Shown here piece after piece: positions 45,401 to 57,609 of a DNA stretch of 64,000 nt (position 1 is the stretch's first letter; every line of letters begins with the position of its first letter). Where the stretch lies: the NCBI RefSeq assembly GCF_019578655.1, contig NC_063262.1, forward strand, positions 21,769,582-21,833,581, given 5' to 3'. The notes under the pieces are model-generated. The model was not told the origin of the DNA and ran no database searches. It saw nothing but the letters and a program-made list of their open reading frames with translations. The position numbers were made by a program, and so were the translations under genes. This stretch comes from Ricinus communis (taxonomy: Eukaryota; Streptophyta; Magnoliopsida; Malpighiales; Euphorbiaceae).

Positions 45401-46970
45401 TCTTTTGTATCTTGAAGAAAACATTTTTCTTTATAAAAAAAAAAAAAAGCACATTTTGAGTGAGATTCTTGAGTTTAGTTTTCAAATGGTTCAGCTGTAA
45501 ATTGGTAAATGTGTTCTTTAGAGATTCTAATGGAAGAAGATTAAATGAAATAGAGAAAAAGGTCTAGCATTAACACAGTACTGGTGATTTTGGCTGAATA
45601 AGGAAAAAAGAGCCAATAAATTTTATTGCAATGGAGATGGGAGTATATTTAGTCCACTAAATAGATATCATATTAATTAAGTTGTAAATATAGCATTTTA
45701 GGTCAACATGCTGCATTCATTGGTTACCAAGCCATGGCAGAAACTGAAGCGAATTTTATTAGAAACTTTACTAAATCTGGGGAATGAGCAAGCCAAACAG
45801 GGCCTAAATTTCTTGGTCTTATGAATCATTATTCTTCTTAATCACATTATCTGCTCATCATTTGGAATGCAGAGCCTTATGTCTTTTAGCTGTAAGAATT
45901 TTACTTTCATATTGCAGGAATTTGTGGTGCCAGATTTCTGTTCATTCTTGCTTATGCTCATACTTGGTGTCCTTGCTTTCATAGTAGAGGTACTAAAATT
46001 TTTAAAGTTATGTGCTTCCTTTGGAGAGATGGTGTTTACATTGCATTATGCAATAAATCAAGTAGTTAAACTGATATTTTTCCACTTGTCAAGTCTCCTC
46101 ATTCGCCATTTATCAATGTTGGTGGGAGCCTATCACACTTATTACAAGAAATATGTAAGGGAACAACTACCCTCTATTGTGTAGCCTACAGCCCACTTGA
46201 CCTCCAATAAACTAAAAATAAGAATAAATAAATAAGATTTTATTTGTTCTGATCACTTTATGGGCATCTAAGCAAGTGTGGCACATTCCAGGTGCTCTTA
46301 GCTCGTGGTCTTCAGCTTGAGAAGATCAGCAAAGCTACAAATGTACAGTATATTGAGGTACTGTTTTTTTTCTAAATTTCTCAGCTTTCTATCTCTCCCT
46401 CTCTCTCACACACAAACATGCACAGACACGATATGCAAATTATCTTTGGATTTCGAAATGTTAAAGATTGCTGCTTTGACCTATAATTAGTCCCAACCCC
46501 AATCTTATTGCATAATCGGGGTTGTGCTTCGATCTATAATTTTATGTATTGCCAGATTGTACCAATCAATCCACGTCTAGGTTTAACGTGCATCCCTCAC
46601 ATTCAATTTGAAAATAAAAATTACTAATTTACCTGGCTTAAAATGAGTAGTGCAACCCTATAGTTGATCATCATCTATCAGAGGATTCAGGACCCACTTT
46701 GGCCTCAGCTCTTAGATCTTGACTAGCATATGCTTATCTATCCAGTATCTTGCTGGAAAACTTACTTTACTTGTGGCTGTCTATGAATTATCACCTGTCT
46801 ATTATCCTGCGTAAATATTCTTGCCTTTGTTTCAGGCTGCCCTATCACAGTTGTGGGGAATTGATTCTTCAAGAATATCTTCGTCTTTTGCTGGTCTAGT
46901 AGGATGTTTACTTATCATAATTTCAGTATGTTGTACTGTATATATTGGGCCAGACAAAGAGATTGAGTGA
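39462..46970 (+). CDS. EamA/DMT-family membrane transporter (SLC35G-like), 10 exons
   Basis: Exons: 39462-39671, 39891-40044, 41453-41627, 42190-42305, 42476-42535, 42955-43105, 43366-43432, 45918-45989, 46292-46357, 46836-46970. All junctions are GT-AG and in phase, giving 401 residues. Residues 1-90 are hydrophilic and include eleven consecutive serines (21-31). Two EamA-type halves of about five helices each follow (about 95-235 and 255-395), with landmarks FETAFMRCTIV, LRALTGFLSLLSF, QAIILNFTTPIVASILA in the first and GGISYCFIKAGAKASDQPV, LARGLQLEKISKATNVQYIE, QLWG in the second. The protein ends GPDKEIE. This matches plant proteins related to animal SLC35G1/TMEM20. Substrate is unknown for the plant members; location is most likely an internal membrane or the plasma membrane. 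Intron 2 holds a 45-bp tandem repeat and intron 7 (2485 bp) holds retroelement debris. Confidence 0.9.
39518..39553 (+). repeat. Serine-coding TCA/TCG microsatellite in EamA exon 1
   Basis: Five TCA, four TCG, then TCA and TCT code for eleven serines. It keeps frame and probably varies in length between individuals. Confidence 0.85.
40285..40420. repeat. 45-bp tandem repeat, three copies, in EamA intron 2
   Basis: GCAACTTTTCTTTATCTAAA recurs at 40285, 40330 and 40375 with only a few mismatches between units, so the array is young. Confidence 0.92.
44197..44552 (+). repeat. Pair of diverged direct repeats in EamA intron 7
   Basis: Copies of about 110 bases at 44197 (TGTTGGAAAGTGTAACTCC) and 44440 (TGTTGGAGAATGTAATCCC) share CATATAAGTG, AGATT, CTCAACA and TTGTGCAAG in order. 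The TGTTGG start resembles copia LTR ends, so they may be partial LTRs. Confidence 0.6.
45095..45215 (-). pseudogene. Possible Ty3/gypsy pol tail fragment in EamA intron 7
   Basis: The minus strand has a phrase like AACCTTGAGGACAAGCTTTC (about 45120-45140), which resembles the stretch around the pol stop of many plant gypsy elements. Nothing else of the element is readable. Weak call. Confidence 0.25.
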
Positions 46971-48290
46971 GTGATATAAGAGCTGTCCTATTAGGAGTGA
47001 GCACCACAGCAGTATCATATCTGTGTAGCCATTTTGGTGTATTGAACTTGTTAACATTGGTTTTAGGAAGGAAAAAGAAGGAACCCTAATTTTGAAAGCT
47101 TAAAATTGTGTGCAGCAGCTCTTGGTTATTGGGCAGTGGACAATTTTGCAAGCATCAAGTCTATAAATATGTGTGCCACTTTCGGCTTGCAGCATTAGGC
47201 CTATATTCATGTGCCACTTTCATTTCAGGCTGGGATTAAAGAATTGAGCAATTTGAAATTTCAAGTGCCCTTTTGTTCTTCATTCTGAAATAAGTCAAGA
47301 CTCGAGTATACATTATGCAAAATGCCATGAATTTTGGGATTTATACCATTTCAAGAATAACTAAAAACTTTCCAGCATCTTCTCATTTAATCACCCAATC
47401 TCCCAAATTTGGAATTGAGTTTCTCTATTTTGCATGCAGATATTACTCTTATTACCGGCTGATCTTTGTTTTGTGTATATCCTGGAAATACATGCTGAAT
47501 TCTGTGGGATCCGTACTTCTATTTTCTTTTGTTGCTCATATTTATTGACCTTGTTGAGTGGTCTGTGGTTCTTGCTGAGAATCTCACCATCTTGCTTTAT
47601 TTTAACATTATTTTGGCTTTGTTTTATTTTTATTTTTATTTTTTTCTCTTTCTTCTTTTCTTTAAACCTTTCAACTCAACGTGTGTTTTACTGAATCATA
47701 CAAGTTGGAAATTTAATGCTAAGGAAAAAGGGTATTAAATGAGTATATGACAGAAGTTATCTTAAAAAAATTTTCAATTTTGATTCAGAAATGTACAATA
47801 ACTTGACAAATTTTCAGAAAAACAAATCAACTACTTTAAGAAATCTAGATTAAGATGTAGATTTCTTTAGTGATCCAAAATTTCTTAAAGCAATAGCAAA
47901 GCTTAAAAATATAATTTTGAAACAAATAAAAATCGTTGACCAACTTACATTTTACACCTGATAAAGAGAATAGAAGAGGTTGAAGTATTTATTAGTACAT
48001 TTTCTATATTCTAAAACCTCCAGAATCATCACAAAAACTAATTGTAGCAATTTCAAAAACAGCAGCAAGCAAGAAACAAAAGAAAGCTTATCAAAATCCA
48101 AAAAACGAAAGAGAATGAACCACAAACACCAAGCACTGAAGATGGACCAAAATTTGATGAGTATGCTCGTTAACTTTTAAGAATTTGTATGAATTTTATT
48201 TTCTTTTTATGTTCGATGTATGAATTATAAAAAGAAATTATGTATTAAAATATTTTTAGTCTATATAGTAATCAATATTTACTATAATCT
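46971..48290. other. 3' flank of the EamA gene and AT-rich DNA
   Basis: Probably contains the EamA 3' UTR in the first few hundred bases. Open frames at 47315-47738 overlap in different frames and lack motifs. No gene seen. Confidence 0.4.
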
Positions 48291-48560
48291 TCATATTAGT
48301 TGATAGTTCATAATAATTATCTTGAACATTCACTAATCATTTCTTTAATGTTCATCAACTCTGTCATAATGTTCATCAACTTTGTCGTGAATGTTTATTA
48401 CGTATATGTTAAATGTTTAGTAATGGACATGAACAAGATATTTTTATGAATAATCTTTTAAATAAGTAATGAACAAACCACTAATGTTCATTATCATTCA
48501 ATAGCATGTTCATTATCATTCAATAGCATGTTCATTAACATTCAACCTCATATGATGTAC
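48290..48560. repeat. Cluster of ATGTTCAT motifs
   Basis: ATGTTCAT or its close variants occur about ten times, including two exact copies of ATGTTCATTATCATTCAATA in tandem (about 48498 and 48521). It lies beyond the 3' end of the FAR1 transposase remnant, which makes it a candidate subterminal region of that element. Confidence 0.5.
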
Positions 48561-49299
48561 ATGAAAGTTTTATGCTCATTCCTTCTTAAATAAATATTTA
48601 CTGTGATACTATTAGATGTTCATGAAAACATACAGTTAAACTATTGAACTTGGAACATAACAGTAATTTTATAAAAGAAAAATCAGTTCTTATTATATTA
48701 AAGATCACAAAAAAGTAAATAAATTACAAAAGAAAAACAGTTCTCATCAACTATTCGAAGTATTAAAACTCAATAAATGTATAATTAAAGTATAACTTCT
48801 TGAATTCGAATTTAGTACAATATTTACCAATTCTAAATTGTCAAAATTTGGATGTGCAAGATATTCCTCTCTAATTACTTTATGAATAGTTTTCTAAAAA
48901 AATCAAAATATAAGCTAAGATAAATATAACATATCTAAACCAAAAAAATCAAATGAATAAAGTACCTGAAGTGGATTATAAACTGTCATTTTTGTTTGCA
49001 ATGCAACCCTTTGAGCATTTCGCCTACAACTTTTTGCTTGATTATATTTTCTTCTCTATAATACTCCTGACTCTTTCATTATTAAAACCTTTTACTATAC
49101 GGCTATGATGATTTTGAAAATTCTCACATGAATTTCATCATAATCTTCCAAAGATACAGAACCAACCTCACTCATTACTTTTCGAATTCTTAAAAGCTAA
49201 CTCACACTGTTCTTGAGCTTTGCATTATGTTCATAAATTGAAATCAGTTTTTGAAAATTTCTAGCTATTTGAATTCTCCAAAGTAAAGCAGCTACACTG

Positions 49300-51519
49300 G
49301 ATTCGTTTAACGAATATAAAGTCATAAAAATATCTCTATATCTGCTTTCAATAACTCATTTTCATCATCTCCTAATTATATATTTTGCTATATAACTTTA
49401 ATACAAACATTCAATAGGTGCAAACAATGATAGTAATAAATTCCTACCTCTGAAATCATCTTGCACCTGCAGCATATACTTAATTCATGTTACTTGAAAT
49501 CAACCTCATATCGAATCACATCCATAGCTGGCCGCTACATATGATATTTAATATTGTTGCTATTTAACATCACACGTTGGTGATGACATGCAATCTTTTT
49601 ATAAATTGCTCTTCAAACAATAAATTTTTATTTTGTATATCTCCCTAGCATGTGAAATAAGCTTCACATAATTCATTACTGTAGTTGGTTGACCTACTAT
49701 ACAATGTGAATCTTCCCATTCTCTTTACTTCTCCATTTTGAGACTATATTAATAAATGAATTATAAAAGTCACAAAAACCAATAGGTATTAAAAGTCTTC
49801 TAGACACAGAATTATTTGTTGTCTCACTCTTTTGCGATGTTAAAACACCATTAGAAAATAGTCTTTACTAAAAGCAGAGTATCATTTTATCTTTGGACTT
49901 GTATAGCTTTTCTATTCAAGAGTTATTGTGACAACGAAATTTTAAAACAAATTTGTATTTGAAAATATTGATGAATATTTAGATAGCAACATCGTATATT
50001 ATAGTACCAGATAATGAACATGAGATAAACACTAAGGAATAATAAATGAAACAAAATGAACATGAATATTAATTGTAATGAATATTAATATCAGAGATAA
50101 TGAATATTTAAGGCTAGATAAAATTAATTATTATAGGATATTAAAGTAAATGAATATTATACATGTCTAAAATGAACAATTTATAACATATAAATGAACA
50201 ACAAATAATAATACATATCTAGTCCGATAAAAACTCAAACTTAACCTTTGTATCAATATACTTTGGCAAAAAGTTGAATAAATCTACAAATTCTTTCTGA
50301 TTCCTTAAGAATTTAATATTTTTCTTTAAATTCTCTCCTATGTGCCATATAAAAGCCTACGGCATGAGTTAGAAAATACTTGAATAATTGCAGCAATCAT
50401 GGCAGAAGAGTAGTATGTTATTATTATTTGTGGATGTTTCTTTTTAATAAATCTTTAAAAAGTGTTGAAAAGCTAAACAAAAGACTCGATTATCTCATTC
50501 AATAAAAAACCACATCCAAACATAATATTCATACAACGATAATTCATACCTATAAAAACACAAGAAAAATAATATCATATATTTTACTATAATTATATTA
50601 TATATTCATGATGACTATGAATATTAAATATCTATATGATATATTAAAATATATAAACATTATAGATATTAATCATGAAAAACATAAGAGAGTAGAATGA
50701 ATATATTATGAAATAAAATTATTTAAGCAATGCTAGTTCATATCTACAAAAGGACCACAAACCATATCATATTTGTTACTACGATATGTAGTATCATGCA
50801 CTCGCAGATTTCCAAACAACTCATAATTTTATTTCATTTGTCCATATCTCCAAAAGAAGCTACATAATCTTACATCACTGGCAACCTCAAAATCAAAATC
50901 AAAGAAAAAGTCATTTTCATTAGATTATTTTTTCTTAAAAATTTTATTCAAAGTATTCAAATTACTACCATCCAATTTTTTCATGTTTTCTAACGCTAAA
51001 TGGTTATAGGTATCCTTTGTTGTAAATCCAACCAATGATGATCCTTCTGACTGGTTTTTTCAACAATCTAATCCTATCGACCACTGCAACTCTATTTCTT
51101 TTTAAATTATTAAGATAATCAAACTGATTTTTTATAGTTTTTCTATAAGAATGGACAAGGCGGATTTTGCTTGCCAGAAATAGGTCGTGATTATGCTCTT
51201 TACAGCATTTGGTTACATTACAAACTCCTTCTTCATCAACATGGACTATAAGAGCTCGACAACCAGTACGAATATCATGTTTTGAGAAATATTTATTTTT
51301 CTAGCCTACATTTTCCTTTATACCAGTTTTTGAACAAATAAATATTTTCATTATCAATGATTTGACATATGCTCTATACATTTGCTTACTCTTTCTCACA
51401 CCAAAACTAATTATAAATGCATAACCATTATAAAAATTATAAGCATCATCAGCAAACTTCACATGCATTTCCAATAATTCATCAATAGAAGAATTATGTT
51501 CACAATCAACTGCTAACAA
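49300..51519 (-). pseudogene. FAR1-type MULE transposase remnant
   Basis: Read on the minus strand, four conserved blocks occur in family order. First is the FAR1 DNA-binding domain (51519 to about 50990): KFADDAYNFYNGYAF, FGVRKSK, then after a TAG at 51301 a cysteine block ending in CKEHNHDL. Next is the start of the transposase core (about 50915-50735): SFFWRYGQM, DTTYRSNKYDM, GPFVDMN. Then FGCGFLLNEIIESFVWLF (about 50535-50455) with AMIAAIIQVF after it. Last is a SWIM-like end, ELSICCRCKM then YYYHCLHLLNV (about 49490-49400). AT-rich spacers at about 50560-50725 and 49950-50205 look like introns. Stops and frame changes are numerous. FAR1/FHY3 host factors share this origin, but the decay and repeat setting favour a dead transposon. 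Confidence 0.75.
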
Positions 51520-52490
51520 AAATAATGAACATTATAAACATAATACATGAATATTATAACTCGAAATAATAAGCATTTATGTAGCACCTAATGAATATTC
51601 ATCTTAAAAAACTGCCAAATAATAAAAGAATTTTACCTGGCTTACTAATCAAAACTTTCAACTAGTGATGCATCTACGGATATTATTTGTACATTATTCA
51701 TTTATAAATTGTTCTCCATTGAATCGCCAATAAAAAAAAAAACTTTGTTTAGAAAAAATCAATTGAATTTTGAAATTTAAAATTAAGTTTGTTTTTAATT
51801 TTTCAACTTTTATTATTTAATCCAACAATGAGTAAGAACGAAGCATACAAACTAAAAACCAAATAAGATTCTACAGAAAAATGAATTAAAAGCTTATGCA
51901 CCAAAAACTCTTTTAATCCAACAATGAGAAAAATATTTTCAAGGATTGACGAACAATTGCAGCAGAAAATTAAAAAAAAGTTGCAGCAAAACACAGAAGC
52001 TTCTACAAAGGAAAAAGATGATTTTAATGAAGGGGAAACAACAAGAAAATGAGATGAAGAAACAGGATGTCAATGATGGAAGAAACAAGAAAAAAATGAG
52101 CTGAAGGATGGAAGTTTTTTGTTATGAAAACACAAAAAATGAGAAAATAAGGTAGGACATACAATTAAAGCTTTGCATGTGTGAAACTTAAAAGAATAGT
52201 TTTAATTTAAAAAAGAAACAATACCCGTGAAGCTACTTGCTTCAGAGTCCATCTTATAATTTGCATTTACTATTAGTTTCAACTTTGTAATGAGCAAGAT
52301 AATAGCTATATGAGCACATGAATACAATTATTTTTTTAGATCCTACACAATAAATGAAAAGATTAATGATAAAAATATCCACAACCTTATGTATTTTTAA
52401 ATTTTGTACTAACCTTTTAAATTTAATAATTAAGTATATTATTTCATACAATAGTTTCTTTTTTATATTTTACTAAATTTTTATATTTAT
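51520..52490. other. AT-rich flank of the FAR1 remnant
   Basis: It would hold the 5' leader of the FAR1 transposon. A-rich text at 51900-52110 has GAAGAAA-type repeats. No gene seen and the TIRs of the element were not identified. Confidence 0.35.
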
Positions 52491-52492
52491 TG

Positions 52493-53050
52493 TAGGCAAA
52501 AGGTACAAATAAGTCCCTAAACTCTTGGCCAAAGTGCAGTTAAATTTCTAGACTTTAAAGTAGCTTAATTACACCCCTAGAATTAGAAAGAAAGAACTTA
52601 ACGATTATATCCCTAAAACTGACTCCTTTTCTTATTAATGATAATAGTGTTGATTTTTATTTATTAAAGTGAGAAGTTATTATTTTATTATTTTATGATT
52701 TTATACACACTAAAAAATCAGAGCTAAAACTTTCTTACATGCAAAAAATGAGTTGGAAAGGTGTAACACTCAAAACTAATTGGGTCTCATATCATTACAC
52801 AGTGAAATAAATAAAGTTAGTTTAAAGATGTAATTGTTCTATTGTTTAAACTTTAGGGATGTAATTGAGCTACTATAAAGTCTAAGGATTTAAGTATACT
52901 TCGGCCAAAAAGTTTTTAATAGACTGAGTTAGCTTTAAGGATATAATTATTTTATTTCTAAAAAATTTAGGATAATTGAGCTACTATGAAGTTTAAAGAT
53001 TCAATTGCACTGCGGCCAAAAATTTAAAGATTTATTTGTATTTTTGCCTT
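52493..53050. mobile_element. MULE-like MITE with a duplicated right arm
   Basis: The left end AGGCAAAAGGTACAAATAAG pairs with the reverse complement of the right end (AGGCAAAAATACAAATAAAT), and the match continues through GGCC and AGTAGCT for about 95 bases. A second copy of the right arm lies inside (about 52845-52920; GAGCTACTATAAAGT versus GAGCTACTATGAAGT about 113 bases later). No ORF. Confidence 0.75.
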
Positions 53051-53065
53051 TACTATAATTGCATT

Positions 53066-53636
53066 TAGGCCTAACCACAATTCGTGACGGCAATATCGGT
53101 TCAAAACTGCTAGTTCAGACCCTGGAACCAGTTCGAAAATGGCCAATTCCATTTTACAGTTTCGGTTTTGTTTTATAGTTCTAGTTCCGGTCGGTTCCAA
53201 CAGTATAAGAAAATATTAAAGAATTTAAGTGATAAAATAGAAACTAAAATATACAAAATAATATCAATTAAAATAAGAAAGTGTTAAATTATTGATGAAA
53301 AATAATTTATAGATAATAAATAAATTGTATATGTATATAGTAATACTAAAAGAATAATTTTTATAGAGAGATAACTATGGATAATAAATAATTATAAAGA
53401 GATATTTTAGAGAAATAAAAAAAAATTGAAATAAATTATACATTTATATAGTATAAAATTGAAAATAATCTTTTTCTTAGGTCGACGGTTCTAGTTCCAA
53501 GTGAAAGGAAACTGACCCTGAATTGTCCCTTCAAATTTTCGATTCATATTCAAGCCTAATTCTAAATTTGATAGACTCTGATTCGCTTCAATTCGACTTT
53601 GATTTCAAAACAGCATACAGCCGAGCCTAAGGCATT
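53066..53636. mobile_element. hAT-like non-autonomous element
   Basis: The two ends are GC-richer with GGTTCCAGTTC-type phrases (AGTTCTAGTTCCGGTCGGTT at about 53178, GACGGTTCTAGTTCC at about 53484), while the middle is AT-rich. The style is the same as the element at 9.0-9.66 kb. Terminal match is short (TTAGGC). Superfamily is tentative. Confidence 0.4.
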
Positions 53637-53900
53637 CATCGTATCAGGATTTATGTGACTGATTGATGTAGATATTTATAATAATTATATGTATGTGATT
53701 CTCGTTAAAAATTACATCAAAAAATAAAATTTGATTTATTTAATTATTAAATATACTGTCTATTTAATAATAGAAAAATAATAGAACTGTAGTCGGATAG
53801 TTTAGCATTCACGAATAGGAACCGTGGATTGGTTATTTTGGTAAACTACACAAGTACATGCGCATGATGATCTAATTTATGTAAAATTTGTTGTTAATTT

Positions 53901-55016
53901 AAGAGTTAAATATTGTTTACACCTTAAGATTTGTTGTAATATATAAGTTAGTTGTTGTATTTTTTTATTACATAAAATTATTTTTAAATTTTAATTAAAT
54001 TAATTACTATCTCCTTTCGTGTTAATCGAATGATTAAATTAGTAATTTAAAATTATAATTTGATCATTAAACTTATTATCAAGTGTTAAACTTATTATTT
54101 TACTATCAAACAAGAGTTAAATCTTATTTCTAGCACAAATTAGTATTAGTATTTAATTTAAAATAATAATTAATATTTTTTTACTTGCATTTATTTTTTA
54201 TTTTTAATACAATTTAATTCAAGCAAAATTTAAATATTTTAAAACTATTTATATTTATAAAAAGATATTATTAAATTACCATATAATTTAATTTTAATTA
54301 TTAATAAAGAATAAGCATTTCTAGTAAAAAATATCTTCATATTATTTTTTTCATTATATATTAACAATGTTAAAAGTAAAAAAATAAATTAAACAGTCAT
54401 GTTATGATTTAGCCAAATAATATAGACAAGAGTTTGCTTCACGTAAGAAATATTGAAGTTGACAAGTCCACTGTTAATAAAAAAAATTATGATAATCTTG
54501 TAAGTTAAAAATAGAGTTTTGTATCAACCATTCAAATCAGATTAGTGCAAATAAAATTTTCATTTTAATATAGTTTAATTTTAGTATTTAATACAAATAA
54601 TAACTTTAACTACTTATTTTGTTTAACACTCTAAGATTAAAATATATAATAATTTAATAACATTAAATAAAAATAAGTATTTGTAATACGTTTAATTTTT
54701 TTAAGATTAATTTTGTTAAAAAAATAAAAAATACAAATAAATAATATAATATTATATTTTAATTAGATGTTAAAACTAACTTGTGCTAAAAATAGTCTAA
54801 TTTGATAGTAAATTTAATCTTAGATGAATTTAATATTTGATAAAAAGTTCAAAAATTAAGTTATAACTTTAAATTACTAATTTTATTTTTCGACTAACAT
54901 ATTTTTCGATTAATATGGAAGAAAATAGTAGCTAATTTTAAAATAATAAAAAAATATAAAAATCAATTTATATATCAAACTAAATTTGAGAGGGTAAATA
55001 ATATTTAGCCCTTGAG
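53901..55016. mobile_element. Foldback-like element with arms of about 230 bp
   Basis: The left arm (from AAGAGTTAAATATTGTTTAC) matches the reverse complement of the right arm (ending near 55016 at TTTAGCCCTTGAG) almost throughout. Landmarks include TTAATCGAA, ATTAGTAATTTAAA and TACTATCAAA in the same order. About 660 AT-rich bases separate the arms. No ORF. Confidence 0.75.
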
Positions 55017-55950
55017 AAAAAAAAGAAAAAAAAAAAAAGAAGAAGCTATGTAACATTTTGGATGTGGCAAACAAGTTTATACTTTGATTATTCATTTGGT
55101 AATCGTTTATCCCCATTTACTAATTATTCTCTTTTTTTTTATCTTTAAAAAAAAAAAAAGACAGAACGAAAAGAAAGAAGGAAAGAACAAGCTGGGTTTT
55201 TCTTTTAATTTAATATATTTCTGAAGACTTTCCATTACCTGGACGGAATATATATGTACAAAATTCAAAGTATTAGTATTGATAGATTAAATAAAATATA
55301 TGGTACTTTATTCCTTGCATTATTATAGGGTCGAAGGGGGGCACTGGGTACTAGTGTTCTTTGTCATTGACAAGTGTTGGAAAAGAGTGCAGCATCATTT
55401 ATTTCTTTCCTTTTGGGTATTGGCTTGTTTTAATAAATATATTTAAGAAAATAAAAATAAAAATCTTTGTAGCTATATTTTGAGTCCAATTTGCATTGGA
55501 CGGTCCAAACTTCTATATTTAGATAAAAAATGGTTCCCCACTTGTTTTGTCATTTTTGTTAATTTTGGTTCTAAAAGTTGGAAATGATTATTATTGTCTC
55601 GTATGGATTGCATCCAATCTTCCAGCAGCTTTTGACCTTTCCAATTTCTCATTTTGTTTTTCTTATGCCCTGTTTCCTAATTTCTGTGTCTCCTACATTC
55701 TTATTTTTTTCATTATCATGACATACATCATTTCATTTTGCTGCTTATCAATATAGGGCAGAATTAAAACTTGCATCTTAATATTTGTCATTTTTTGAGA
55801 ATAATTATTTGACCATTTTAAATTTTATTTAGTCTTTTGTAGTCATTTTAAGCAATTTTTTTAACCTTAAAAATCTTATTTTGTTGTTACTAGAAATTTA
55901 TATAAGACAAACGTTATGATATAAAATTGATTTATATGGGTATTAAAAAA
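55017..55950. other. Intergenic DNA without visible gene
   Basis: Contains A-rich runs near 55020 and 55150 and a 69-codon hydrophobic open frame at 55547-55756 without recognisable motif. Nothing else stands out. Confidence 0.4.
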
Positions 55951-55956
55951 ATACGA

Positions 55957-56690
55957 CCTAATGCATGTGTAGCCTCTTAAACTTTTTGAAAATAGTCACT
56001 TAATTATTTGGATTTTTGCCTGGTCATATAACCGCATGAACTAGTTCTTTTAAAATCCTAAATTTCCATATCTCTTTATGTAATCAGCTTTGGTTGACAT
56101 ATATTCAAATATAAATAATTATATAATGCACATATATTTGATGAAATTTTTTAAAGAAATATTATAACTTGAAGAGTGGATATATTCAAAATGAAAATAT
56201 AATTTTATAATTATTATAAAAAAATTAAATTTATTAAATATTAGAAGCAAAGTTTAAAATTTGGAGATTTAGTATTCTAAACAGCATTGTTTTGCTTTCC
56301 TGGCTTGTTTTTCAATATTTTTTTAACACTTATACAATCAATTTCATGTCAAAATATTTGTCTTACACGCGTTTTTAAAAACAATAAAATAAAATTTATC
56401 TTATCCAAAAGAACTTGTTCAAGTGGCTATAAGAATCAAACAAAAACTCAAGTTGCTAAGTAACTATTCTCAGAAAGTCCGAGGGGTCATGGATGCATCG
56501 ATCTTGAATATTTATATCATACTAATTTACTTCCAATTGTCTTTATTTACATGGATACACGCACATATACAAGTCAGCAGCATATGATTAATGTGATCCA
56601 AAAAAACTAGTTCTTGTGGTTATAAAGACCAAATAAAAGTTTAAGTGGCCAAGTAATTATTCTCAAAAAGTTCAAGGAGCCACATATGCA
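55957..56690. mobile_element. MULE-like TIR element with two right ends
   Basis: The left arm (55957-56050: ATGCATGTGTAGCC..., AAACTTTTTGAAAATAGT) pairs with reverse complements of two right arms, 56410-56503 and 56605-56690. Shared landmarks are TGAAAATA, TTTTTGYYTGGTC/TTTATTTGGTC and GAACTAGTTCTT. The same TIR occurs at 13537 beside a MULE transposase remnant. The second right arm may come from another copy inserted or duplicated alongside. Confidence 0.7.
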
Positions 56691-56699
56691 TTTGGTTTT

Positions 56700-57600
56700 T
56701 TTTTTTTTTCAAATCTTGTTTCTCAACATTTAAAAAGTCAGACACTATTGTATTCTGGGTGGGCTTTGAATTCGAGACTCTTTCTTTTCTTTTTTTAAAA
56801 TTGTAATTATTTTTAAAAAATATTATATTTATTTATTTTGTTTGTGAGTTTCTATTAATACGTAATTTTATGAAGTGAGATTAGCAAATTCAACATGAAT
56901 TATAAATTTTAACAAGTTATGAAACATATTACCTTTTTGGGGTTTTGGCAAATTTGAGCATATCTATTATTTTACAAGCTTTTTGGAAAAAAGATTCTAG
57001 CTTTAACAGTTTAGGAAAAGAAGGGAGCCAAAAAAGCAATGAAAAAAGAGAGAAAAACATAAAGGAAAGGAATACAAAGAAAGGAGAGAAATGATGCTTG
57101 AGAGGTAAAGGCAAAAGGTTTGTGAGATAAAGTAAATAACTTGGAGCAGAACAAGAAACATATATAGGACATGAAAATAAAATTGCATTAAAGAGTTTAG
57201 AATAATCTAATAACATAATCAAGTTCAGATTATTATAAAAATGCATGAAATTAAAGTAAAAGTCAATTTTTAAAGTTTAATTCAAGCTGCAATAATATTT
57301 TCCTTAAAAATAAGAAATTTAAGTTTAAATACTCTCTTTCATAGGATATATATTTTATGACGAAAATAAATGAATAGCTACTTTTGATAGTTCATGACTT
57401 ATAGGATGTCGTATGAGATTTTTCTTTTTTTAAATAAATGAAAAAAGTATATAAGTAAAACCTAAGCTTGAATTTATAAGATGAAGATGATAACAGATCA
57501 TTAATTTTGCTATCAAATGTTGGACTAATAATCATAATGATTTATTCTAGTATTTGAAGGCTATTTTTAGTTTATCTGTGATGACTGTGTTATTTGTCAA
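56700..57600. other. Intergenic DNA without visible gene
   Basis: AT-rich with a purine-rich patch at about 57010-57120. Hydrophobic open frames on the minus strand there (56929-57246) are explained by that A/G bias. Confidence 0.4.
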
Positions 57601-57609
57601 TTTTTTTTT

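Noticed and set aside
47980..48180. 66-codon Lys/Ser-rich open frame
   Set aside because: A-rich DNA explains the composition, and no motif or splice partner is seen.
56929..57246. 105-codon hydrophobic minus-strand frame resembling a membrane protein
   Set aside because: It arises from an A/G-rich stretch read backwards as Phe, Leu and Ser codons; no family match.
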